DNA of 12,241 nt from GWF2-50-93 sp041666985 (GTDB lineage Bacteria > Verrucomicrobiota > Lentisphaeria > Victivallales > GWF2-50-93): positions 1-12,241 of the forward strand of contig JBAYFV010000081.1 of the NCBI GenBank assembly GCA_041666985.1, read 5' to 3'. Positions within the stretch are counted from its first letter, which is position 1, and each line of letters begins with the position of its first letter. Below are positions 5,317-12,241 of this stretch, piece by piece. A program made the position numbers and the translations under genes. The notes below the pieces were generated by a model, which was given only the letters and a program-made list of their open reading frames with translations, was not told the origin of the DNA and made no database searches.

Positions 5317-6657
5317 CTATTCCTCTTTTGTTTTTATAGTGGTCCCGGCTTTTTCATTCAAACCCACCCGCCGCCGCACTGCTTCAGCCGAAATTATGCC
5401 GTTTTCATATAGCATCAATAGAACGTCAGCATTATCAAAATGCAAGTCCTCTTCCGCTTCCTTTTTTATCATCGCGTTTTCCATGTCAGGGTCCAGTCCC
5501 ATTTTCTGCATGAACGTCTCTCGTGATATTATCTTTCTGTCGAGAAGCGCAAGCTCCAGCTTTTTTATATCAATATCGTTCGTCAATCCAAAATCATCGA
5601 AGATGTAATGGATACTGTTGTCTTCACGGGCTTTCATTGAAAGCCAGTCGGAGAACACCCAGTTCAAGATTTCCCGCGCCATTTGCCTTATTTCCTTGAG
5701 CATGATGACAGTCTTGCGCCATGCAAGAGTTGTGTTTGTAAAGTTTGCGCTCACGCCGGTAACGAGGCTCTGACTGATCCCCAGCGCCACCATGACATTG
5801 CTTCGCACTTCCCTGATTTTCTCCTCGATGTTGCCGATGTCACCCCGAGCGCCGAAAGTGCTGACTTTGATATAAGGCGGGATAACCGTGCCGTTTTTCA
5901 GTTCAACCCTGTTCAGCATGTCGCGGACGGCCCTGAGCATATGATCGTCCGGCATTATTACCTTGTCTCCGAAAACACCACCGACCTGCACAAGCCGTAG
6001 CGGTGTTTTCCAACCTTTGGCTATTGCTTCCTGGACTTTACGGTAATCGTGCAAAAGCTCGATGTCATGGAACGCCGACAGCACCATCGAATTTCCGCGG
6101 GGCGAATCCGACGTGACATTCCATCGAAGATGAAGCACGCGGCTCAACGGCAGGGGAATCGAATCTTCCTTGTAAGCGGCGTTTTTGAATTGTGTTGCCT
6201 CTGCCAATTTGCGGCCCTCGTATCTTACTTGGACGGAGATTGGGTTCACGCATACGATTTCGTCGAAATCCGTGCCATCGCTGTTGTAACCCTTCCAGCA
6301 GATGGCGTCTCCCGTCACCAGCAGATTGATGATGCTGTCTTTCAAAAGCGTGTTCAGATTCACACGCTCCGCGAATTTGCGGACTTCGGCAGTCAAATCC
6401 ACATTGTCGCATACGAACCTTACAGAATCGCCGAGCGCGAATGTGCGCCAAGTGTTGATGATATTGTTCACGATAGGCTCATACTTGTAATAATGCCACG
6501 CTTGCGCGGCCTTTTCTTCCCATGAACCCGGGATCGCGTCATAAACATTAATGTCCGCGAATGAACCCGGAGCCAATACGGCCCCGAGACCTTCCGTGCT
6601 TGAGATATAAACTACGTTTTCTTTCTCTCTGACAGAATTCTTAGGTGTTTTCTTCAT
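5317..6657 (-). CDS. Phage portal-like protein, 446 aa
   Basis: The protein has the length and pattern of a phage portal subunit, the ring at one capsid vertex through which DNA is packaged. Supporting segments are a helical N-terminal region with YEPIVNNIINTWRTFALGD (about 59-77), VNPISVQVRYEGRKLA (about 137-152), a wing/stem region with GWKTPLRLVQVGG (about 215-227), MVALGISQSLVTGVSANFTN (about 289-308, typical of portal stems), and a late LLDRKIISRETFMQKMGLDP (371-390) followed by acidic helices. ATG at 6657 has AAGGAG nine bases upstream. It lies 29 bases after a 128-aa gene on the same strand. No terminase, protease or capsid gene is adjacent in the window, which is odd for a portal. The match is by pattern, not by alignment. 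Confidence 0.75.
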   Translation of the reverse strand: MKKTPKNSVREKENVVYISSTEGLGAVLAPGSFADINVYDAIPGSWEEKAAQAWHYYKYEPIVNNIINTWRTFALGDSVRFVCDNVDLTAEVRKFAERVNLNTLLKDSIINLLVTGDAICWKGYNSDGTDFDEIVCVNPISVQVRYEGRKLAEATQFKNAAYKEDSIPLPLSRVLHLRWNVTSDSPRGNSMVLSAFHDIELLHDYRKVQEAIAKGWKTPLRLVQVGGVFGDKVIMPDDHMLRAVRDMLNRVELKNGTVIPPYIKVSTFGARGDIGNIEEKIREVRSNVMVALGISQSLVTGVSANFTNTTLAWRKTVIMLKEIRQMAREILNWVFSDWLSMKAREDNSIHYIFDDFGLTNDIDIKKLELALLDRKIISRETFMQKMGLDPDMENAMIKKEAEEDLHFDNADVLLMLYENGIISAEAVRRRVGLNEKAGTTIKTKEE

Positions 6658-6686
6658 TTTTATTTACTCCTTAATCAGAATCGTTT

Positions 6687-7073
6687 TTATCTCGAGGGCG
6701 CCGCCGCCATATCGCAAAGGATTCTCTCCACTTTCAATACACACCGCTGGACTTCATCAGACCATACGATTTTCCCGGCGACACCGGTAATTTCCATGTT
6801 CATGACGGCAGGATCGATGAAAAGAGCATCCCTGTTCTCGATCACGGTTTTCTCGATCAGGTTCCTGCAGACGGCCGGAAACCATTTGATTATTTTCCGA
6901 AACCGCTGCTTGTCCGCTTTCATCGTCGCGTTAAGCGGCTGCGGCCTGTCCTCGTCGAAAAGCCGCGAATCGATGAAATAATCGTCGCCCTTTCTGATGA
7001 TGCTGATCAGCGTGAAACCGATCAGCACGGTTGACCTTCCGATGAGTGATTTGTCAAAAACTTCCACTGACAT
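6687..7073 (-). CDS. Hypothetical protein upstream of portal, 128 aa
   Basis: Family not recognised. The N-terminal third is strand-rich (GRSTVLIGFTLISIIRKGDDY, about residues 12-32), followed by a basic helical centre (KADKQRFRKIIKWFPAVCRN, about 52-71) and a strand-helix end with NMEITGVAGKIVWSDEV and VLKVERILCDMA. The hydrophobic stretch near 14-26 is too short and is followed by charge, so a membrane span is doubtful. ATG at 7073 has GGAGG seven bases upstream; the longer frame to 7277 runs through repeat DNA and has no good ribosome site. It lies just before the portal gene on the same strand, which hints at a structural or packaging accessory role but does not show one. Confidence 0.7.
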   Translation of the reverse strand: MSVEVFDKSLIGRSTVLIGFTLISIIRKGDDYFIDSRLFDEDRPQPLNATMKADKQRFRKIIKWFPAVCRNLIEKTVIENRDALFIDPAVMNMEITGVAGKIVWSDEVQRCVLKVERILCDMAAAPSR

Positions 7074-7104
7074 AAAAGCACCTCCGATTTTGGATTTCAG
7101 GGCC

Positions 7105-7119
7105 GTTGCGAAACGCAAC
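7105..7119. repeat. Small perfect hairpin in the leader of the 128-aa gene
   Basis: GTTGCG at 7105-7110 and CGCAAC at 7114-7119 enclose AAA. On the minus-strand message this hairpin lies about 20 bases before the GGAGG ribosome site of the 128-aa gene, so it may affect translation or mark a binding site. There is no T-tract, so it is not an obvious terminator. Confidence 0.4.
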
Positions 7120-7149
7120 CGCACCAGCCAACAACGATAAAAACGACAT

Positions 7150-7380
7150 TCACGTTTGCCGGTGAATGGCCTTAAAAGCGCATGGCCCCAGACAATCGTG
7201 TGTCTGGTCATACACAAAACTGCCGTGTTGCAAAAGTTCTTTATAATGCTCAATAATGCGCGGGAAGTGGTTCCCAAAATGAAACCTTTCTGAATATATA
7301 GTTAAGAAAGGTCGCGTTTTGGGAACCAGTTGGGAGAGAGTTTTTAAGTGGTTCCCGCAACATTGAAAATGCTTACTCAT
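7150..7380 (-). CDS. Possible small protein overlapping the end of the fusion gene, 76 aa
   Basis: An ATG at 7380 overlaps the stop of the giant polymerase-primase-helicase gene by eight bases and opens 76 codons. The translation is not obviously artificial: rich in His and Phe, with an amphipathic centre (RIIEHYKELLQHGSFVYDQT, about residues 41-60). GNHL and GNHF at two points arise from the same DNA repeat, 81 bases apart and in frame. No clear ribosome site is present and no family is recognised. The DNA beneath it is packed with inverted repeats, so it may equally be non-coding regulatory DNA. Confidence 0.3.
   Translation of the reverse strand: MSKHFQCCGNHLKTLSQLVPKTRPFLTIYSERFHFGNHFPRIIEHYKELLQHGSFVYDQTHDCLGPCAFKAIHRQT
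7188..7207. repeat. 7-bp stem-loop in the repeat-rich region
   Basis: CCAGACA at 7188-7194 pairs perfectly with TGTCTGG at 7201-7207 across a 6-base loop. No T-tract follows on either strand. It is one of several hairpins between the fusion gene and the 128-aa gene and could be an RNA structure, a protein site or part of an origin. Confidence 0.4.
7262..7356. repeat. Nested inverted repeat with three GGTTCCC copies
   Basis: TGGTTCCCAAAA at 7268-7279 is perfectly inverted as TTTTGGGAACCA at 7317-7328. Inside it, ACCTTTCT at 7284-7291 is inverted as AGAAAGGT at 7305-7312. The two stems are separated by symmetric four-base internal loops and closed by a 13-base AT-rich loop. A third copy, AAGTGGTTCCC at 7346-7356, repeats 7265-7275 exactly in direct orientation. 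The first copy also folds on itself (GGGAA at 7262-7266 with TTCCC at 7271-7275). The copies can pair in mutually exclusive ways. Candidate roles are an origin, an operator array, or an RNA switch between the fusion gene and its downstream genes. Confidence 0.65.
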
Positions 7381-10300
7381 TCGGATTTCCCCCCATTTCG
7401 GGAACCGGTTGCCCGGCCATTATGAATACCGTTCCGCGCCCCCGTTTGGATTTCGCCAGCAGGCCGATTTCCACGAGGTGGTTCAGGATGGCAAACCAGT
7501 CCTGCTTTCTGCCGCAAACATCCCCGGAAGTCACAACACCGTTTCTCTCAATCGCGCGCGCGATACCCTCCATTATCGTGTCCGAGTATGCCGGACAAAT
7601 GCGCGCCGCTTCACGGATGGAGTCAAAAGCATCGTTTTTTAAATTGTTATTCGCTGCACCCGAATCCGCAGGCGCGGATGCTGTTGCCGTCGCGGACCCT
7701 GCGGATATCATTTCCCGGAAATATTCCGCGAGCATGAGCATCTGGCTCTCCTGATGCGAGGCGGGTCCAAACTCTCCGGCCAGCTCCTGGAAGCGGTTTT
7801 TCCTATCGCCATCAGCAAAGTCCGCGTACAAATCTTCGGCGCGCACCATCCTGTTTCGCAGGTATTTAGGCACGTCGAATTCCGTCATGTCACCGTTGTA
7901 AACGATCAGGTGCTTGTGCAGGTCGTTTCGGGGCGTTCGCAGCATGGCCTGGCACACGGCGCGATTGCGGTTGTAGTTAAGGAATTCGCCGAGTGTGATT
8001 GTCATGCCGGTTGCCTTGTTGATTGCCGCGACGTAGTCGAAAAAGCTCTCAAAGTTCGCGTGCCCGTTGCCGTCAGAGACAGACAACTGAAAACCCGGCA
8101 GGTTTTTCCCGCGCGCCCGCGATGACCGGTAATTGTCGATAATCATGCGGCTCTGGCAGTCTAGGTGTGGCTGTGTTTCATCATCCGAACCCGAACGCAA
8201 CAGGGGATCGTCATCCAATACGCTGATCAGATTATTGTTGGTGTCCACCCGCTGCGCTTTAAATAGCATCCGCGCGCTGTGCCGCCTGTACGTCTCGTAA
8301 AACGCCCCGGCATTGTTCTTATTTCTGGCGAAAAGGTAGAGATGCCGCTCGCCTCCGGTGAGCCGGATGCAGTAATTGAAAAAGTTGAATATGGCGGCAT
8401 GGTCGAGCGATTTTGGCTTTGTCGGATTATCCCATGTGTTTCCCGCGTCATGCGCGCTGCCGAGTCTCACATTATGCAGCACCAGCTTTGCCAGATTATG
8501 CATCTGGACAGATGTTTTGAAATAGTTGACATCTTCCTCGTCGAGAAGAAGCGCTGCGGCGGCCATGCGTGGCTCTATGAATGTGCCCGACATCATTATT
8601 GCGCTGTGAATGCGGAGCAGAAAAACGATCTCTTCAAAATGTTGTCTGTCGAGATACGACAACGTAATGCGGCAGGCAGTCTCGTTCTCTCCGTTACGCG
8701 GAATGTGCCGAAGCAGCGCGCCGTCCTCCGGGGCGTTCTCGCAGAACTCCAGAAATTTCAGAAACACGTTGATGTTGTTTCTATAGACGGAATCGCCTTC
8801 GCGGTAGAAGGCATATTTCTCCCTGTCCGCGTAAATATTCGACACCGAGAACCGGAATTTTTCCTCCGCATCTTCCTCGCCCTCGGGCATATTTTCTTCA
8901 TACTGGACCGCATCAGCTTTCAGGAGCGCTTTTTTGAACTTCACAGCCGAGTATGACGTGATCTCGTCTTTGCTACCGAAGATGTGGCCGGTTTCCACGA
9001 CGATATTAAAATCGTTTTCGGCATTGCACAATGCTTTGTTTTCGCGCCGCAGGTGCTGCTCGACGGTTATGAATTCCTCGTGCGGTTTACGATAGTGGCT
9101 TTTCGGTTTCAGCAACTCTTTGAGGCGTCTTATGTTCTCCGATACCGCATCCATGTCAAAGATGCTTCCTCGAATGACGCCCCGGCCGATTTCGTCATGC
9201 ACCATCCGGGCCGCATCCTCAAGCGCGCCGATGAAATCGGCGGGATCATCGAAGCGTGAACTGTCCGACGCCCGCGCCCGCGGTTCCATGTCGCCGTCCA
9301 CGAACAAGTTGCTGTATGAAAGTTTGCAGTGTTCACAGCGCTTGTTCCGGCAGAATCTCATGCAGCCGGAGGCGGCGGTTCTCGGCAACGCCACGGTAAT
9401 GGACCGGCGGCAGTACGCCATCAACTGGTCCGCGAACAGGTCGGCTTCATCCACGAATATGTATTGCGGCAGCGGTTCAAATACATCCCGGAGATTTCTT
9501 TCTATGAAGAAAATGAAAGGCGCAAACACGACTTCAGCTCGCGGCGCGAGCATCATTGAAAGAGTACGAAGGCAAATAGCATTGCCGCCGAGTTTTCGGT
9601 TAATGGCCGCAATAAGGCATTTCATCCTATCGAGACTGAAAACACCGTCGTGTTCCGAAAGAAATTCCCCTACAAAATCAGGGTGTTTTTTCTGGAATGC
9701 CTTCACGCCGCACCGGCATGAAGCGCACGGACCCACCATTGCGCTGGTATCAGTGCATGAGTTTTCATTTTTGCCGGTGAGATGCACAATCCTGCGGCCC
9801 GCATCAAGATGTCCCATGCCGGATGACATGGCGGTCATTTCTCCGCAGACGGTGTGATCCGGAGCGAGAAGCAGCGATTTTTTCTCTTTGTTCGCAAGGG
9901 TGATTGCAGTGCTCACCGCCTGATAGGTTTTTCCGCTCGCCATCGGCGCCTCGATCATGTTGACCTTCATGAAACCGCCTGTATTGAAATCGAGACCGAT
10001 GATTTCTGAAAGAGCGCTCTCAAGGTCCGCCTGTGCTGTCGCGCGGAATTCTCCGAACGTCGGGGAACCGCTTTCATCGAAAAAGGAGACCTTCATGTTC
10101 CGATAGCATTCGCCGGGGCTGCACCATTCCTGACAGTGGGCGCAACTGATGATTTCATAGTCCTCCCAGATATCCCTCCGCAACATGTAGCCTGTTTCAT
10201 TGCGCTCCGATTCCGGGCGAGTATCAGCGAGAACGAAATCGCCGAAATATTTCTCAATGAAATGAGGGCTGTCCATGAATAACCTGATGATGTCCGCTTC

Positions 10301-12241
10301 GGACTTTCCGGTGGCGCGAAGCTCCGTGATCAGCTTTGCACGCCCGTAGAAACCAGTGTGGCCGCCCGACTGAATCAGCGCGGCGAGTGTTTCCACGCAG
10401 GGGATAGTCACGGTGACGCCCCGTGCGCGGAGGTATTCCGCTATGTTTTTATGCCAGTTTTTCTTCTGCATATTGATTCGGGGCGATTTCGAAGTCGGAT
10501 CATAATGTTCAGTTCGCGGGATGTCTTTCGTAAGGTCATGGATTATCGCGTGAGTTACAACAGAGTCGCTGAATGGAAGCTCTCCTGATGCCGCTTCGCG
10601 TGGGAACCGGGCAAGACGAATGATCTCTTTATGCTCAAGATTGAAAAATTCATCAGGCGTTAGCCGGGTGTTGTACAGGCCATGCTTTGGATGCGCCGTC
10701 CCCGGAATGCGGAGCGGGCGGTCGTGGTTGTACAGATTAATATCCATTGCGCCGCGATGTATCTCATCCATGCTGTCCCGTATGCGCCGGGCGACGCGCT
10801 CGTAAATAAAGTTCAGTTCAACGCAGTCGGGAACACCAAGAACATGTTGTGGAATCGAGAGGTAGAAGCTTTTTCCGCCGTTGTAGAAGTAAGATACGGC
10901 ATCGCGCGGAATCGCCAGAGACCGCTCGATAACTTCAGCGCAATGCCGCGCGGCGGCGAGGGCGCCTGCAACATTCCGGTCATGCTCTCCTGTCTCCGAC
11001 TCGAGTTCGATGACGAAATTGCCTCTCTTTGGGCAGAACCGAGTCAGCCCCTTTGCAGGCAGACTGTCGCAGAGATATTCATAAGTGGAGCAATACACAT
11101 CGGTGTCTGAATATTTTTCACGGAACTCGCGCACGGTATCCGCGTCATCCGACTTCACGAAGACATTTCTTTTGACACCTTTTCCCTTCTTGTATCCGGC
11201 TGACAACTCGATGTATCTTTCGAGACCGCCGTTCAAAGTCTTTCCCACAACGGTCTCGCCGACTGAGATTCTCTTCACAACACGTCGCGTGATTTCGGTA
11301 GCGGGCTTGTCGAAAATCATCGTGAATTGCTCCGGTGTAAAAAGTGACCGCAGCCGCCCAAGCGCGTCGTTCAGGCTTCCGAGATAATATGGGACGTCGT
11401 AGTCTGGGCGCTCCGGGTCGAAACACCACGAGAATTCCACGCCTGACTCGTCAATGGTATCGGTTTTATCATGGTGGTAATAAGAAATCCTGCCACCCAT
11501 GTAAAGCACCCTGTCGCCCTGATGCCAGAGCATTCTTTCAAAAATCTGCTTGCGCCCGGTTCCGGAATCTTTCTTCTGAAGATACTCCTTCTTGTTCATG
11601 GTTATTGTTTCAAAGGAACAAATATCAGAAAGAAGCAACCTGCGCTCCGATATGTCGGCGCGCAAGGAATGGATGTATTCCTGCAGCCCGGAAAGGTCAT
11701 CCGTCAGGATGCATTTCGCCGCTGTCTCAAGTGCGCGACGCACGTACCCCTCGTCGCTTTTGTTTTTCAGTATCCCTCCGGTTATGGAAACACACTCGTC
11801 CTTTTCGAGAAGCGCGTAATTCTTCTTTTTCAGACTGAGCATGCCCGGCCATGTTCCCTCGATGGAAACGTCAAGATAACCCGGCAGCGCCACCTTCATA
11901 GCGGTTTGAATCAATGAAAATTGCGCGTCGGTTTCAGGCATATTGCCGGGAAGCATGAAATAGCAGCCGTCGGTGTCCGCCTGTATCGGTCGGCAGCCTG
12001 TCTTCTCCAGCGTGGCGATCATGGTTTTCATGATATCTCGCCCCTTGGCCGTTACGCGGGCGGCGGCGGCGAAATCGGCAAAATGCGCATGCCGGTAGCC
12101 CATCATTCCATAAAACGAATTGCACAGAATCTTCAAAGCTTTCTGGATATTGTCGTATTGTTTTCTCTGGTCCTCCGAAACGGATTCTGCGTCTCGCCTC
12201 GTTTCGCGCCGCCTCTGCGTGAGGCTTTCAAGAATAGGAAG
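7373..12241 (-). CDS. Family B DNA polymerase / AEP primase-like / XPD-DinG-like helicase fusion, 5'-truncated by window edge
   Basis: Residues are numbered from codon 12136; the frame stays open to 12241, giving 1,622 visible residues. The polymerase C-terminal half has motif B KILCNSFYG (2-10), motif C ADTDG (53-57) and thumb KKKNY (103-107), and ends near 280. An archaeo-eukaryotic-primase-like domain spans about 320-500: IELES (376-380), NGGKSFYLSIP (419-429), DINLY (465-469), RPLRIPGTAHPKHGL (473-487). C665, C668, C672 and C677 form a metal-site candidate. The helicase has Walker A APMASGKT (730-737), C794/C804/C807/C809 as possible iron-sulfur ligands, Walker B VDEAD (895-899), motif III SGTF (1183-1186) and motif VI QAMLRTPR (1396-1403). 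A winged-helix-like end (about 1500-1575) follows. It likely primes, unwinds and copies the element's DNA. The exonuclease domain and motif A, if present, lie outside. Confidence 0.88.
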   Translation of the reverse strand, partial: LPILESLTQRRRETRRDAESVSEDQRKQYDNIQKALKILCNSFYGMMGYRHAHFADFAAAARVTAKGRDIMKTMIATLEKTGCRPIQADTDGCYFMLPGNMPETDAQFSLIQTAMKVALPGYLDVSIEGTWPGMLSLKKKNYALLEKDECVSITGGILKNKSDEGYVRRALETAAKCILTDDLSGLQEYIHSLRADISERRLLLSDICSFETITMNKKEYLQKKDSGTGRKQIFERMLWHQGDRVLYMGGRISYYHHDKTDTIDESGVEFSWCFDPERPDYDVPYYLGSLNDALGRLRSLFTPEQFTMIFDKPATEITRRVVKRISVGETVVGKTLNGGLERYIELSAGYKKGKGVKRNVFVKSDDADTVREFREKYSDTDVYCSTYEYLCDSLPAKGLTRFCPKRGNFVIELESETGEHDRNVAGALAAARHCAEVIERSLAIPRDAVSYFYNGGKSFYLSIPQHVLGVPDCVELNFIYERVARRIRDSMDEIHRGAMDINLYNHDRPLRIPGTAHPKHGLYNTRLTPDEFFNLEHKEIIRLARFPREAASGELPFSDSVVTHAIIHDLTKDIPRTEHYDPTSKSPRINMQKKNWHKNIAEYLRARGVTVTIPCVETLAALIQSGGHTGFYGRAKLITELRATGKSEADIIRLFMDSPHFIEKYFGDFVLADTRPESERNETGYMLRRDIWEDYEIISCAHCQEWCSPGECYRNMKVSFFDESGSPTFGEFRATAQADLESALSEIIGLDFNTGGFMKVNMIEAPMASGKTYQAVSTAITLANKEKKSLLLAPDHTVCGEMTAMSSGMGHLDAGRRIVHLTGKNENSCTDTSAMVGPCASCRCGVKAFQKKHPDFVGEFLSEHDGVFSLDRMKCLIAAINRKLGGNAICLRTLSMMLAPRAEVVFAPFIFFIERNLRDVFEPLPQYIFVDEADLFADQLMAYCRRSITVALPRTAASGCMRFCRNKRCEHCKLSYSNLFVDGDMEPRARASDSSRFDDPADFIGALEDAARMVHDEIGRGVIRGSIFDMDAVSENIRRLKELLKPKSHYRKPHEEFITVEQHLRRENKALCNAENDFNIVVETGHIFGSKDEITSYSAVKFKKALLKADAVQYEENMPEGEEDAEEKFRFSVSNIYADREKYAFYREGDSVYRNNINVFLKFLEFCENAPEDGALLRHIPRNGENETACRITLSYLDRQHFEEIVFLLRIHSAIMMSGTFIEPRMAAAALLLDEEDVNYFKTSVQMHNLAKLVLHNVRLGSAHDAGNTWDNPTKPKSLDHAAIFNFFNYCIRLTGGERHLYLFARNKNNAGAFYETYRRHSARMLFKAQRVDTNNNLISVLDDDPLLRSGSDDETQPHLDCQSRMIIDNYRSSRARGKNLPGFQLSVSDGNGHANFESFFDYVAAINKATGMTITLGEFLNYNRNRAVCQAMLRTPRNDLHKHLIVYNGDMTEFDVPKYLRNRMVRAEDLYADFADGDRKNRFQELAGEFGPASHQESQMLMLAEYFREMISAGSATATASAPADSGAANNNLKNDAFDSIREAARICPAYSDTIMEGIARAIERNGVVTSGDVCGRKQDWFAILNHLVEIGLLAKSKRGRGTVFIMAGQPVPEMGGNPNE

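Noticed and set aside
7074..7277. N-terminal extension of the 128-aa protein to 7277
   Set aside because: The extension passes through hairpin DNA and lacks a ribosome site, whereas ATG 7073 has GGAGG seven bases upstream.
8279..9857. Plus-strand open frames of 225 and 245 aa opposite the fusion gene
   Set aside because: They are antisense to well-supported helicase motifs and show no recognisable domain.
12059..12136. TTG at 12136 as the real start of the fusion gene
   Set aside because: PolB motif B begins at the next codon and the frame is open and PolB-like upstream to the window edge, so the gene starts outside the window.

Overview
This window looks like a fragment of a mobile element of a bacterium, most likely a tailed temperate phage or a phage-derived integrated element. 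The evidence is a tyrosine integrase, a portal-like protein, a giant replication polyprotein, and small tightly packed genes with four-base ATGA overlaps. Several genes have strong bacterial ribosome binding sites, one being AAGGAGGTGA, and some appear to start at TTG. The host cannot be named from the sequence. The window is open at the right edge, inside the largest gene, and probably cut at the left edge as well.

Layout. (1) Bases 1-650 hold no supportable gene but are rich in repeats: a perfect 20-bp palindrome, a partial second copy of it, a 15-bp direct repeat, and an iteron-like cluster of TTTCAA and TTCACAC elements with roughly helix-phased T-tracts. A good minus-strand terminator lies at 591-618. 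(2) Bases 651-2838 are a minus-strand operon read right to left: two unknown small genes (86 and 96 aa), a stand-alone integrase core-binding-domain protein (136 aa), a complete tyrosine integrase (308 aa), and an unknown 107-aa gene. (3) Bases 2905-3060 are a divergent control region. (4) Bases 3061-5129 are a plus-strand operon: a putative amidoligase (303 aa), an unknown 83-aa protein, a 74-aa protein with two CxxC pairs, a 72-aa acidic-tailed protein and a 143-aa protein with a lysine-rich start. (5) Bases 5317-12241 are minus strand: the huge gene at the right edge, a repeat-rich region of about 300 bases, a 128-aa unknown gene and the portal-like gene.

The most unusual feature is the right-edge gene. 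Its visible 1,622 residues contain the C-terminal half of a family B DNA polymerase, an archaeo-eukaryotic-primase-like domain, a cysteine cluster, an XPD/DinG-like superfamily 2 helicase with a candidate iron-sulfur cysteine set, and a C-terminal winged-helix-like segment. One polypeptide therefore appears to carry polymerase, primase and helicase functions, an almost self-contained replisome. I do not recall this exact order being described, but I could not search.

The modules suggest an element that integrates by the recombinase, replicates by the fusion protein, packages DNA through a portal, and carries an amidoligase cargo operon that may modify proteins or peptides. Terminase, protease, capsid and tail genes are not in the window.
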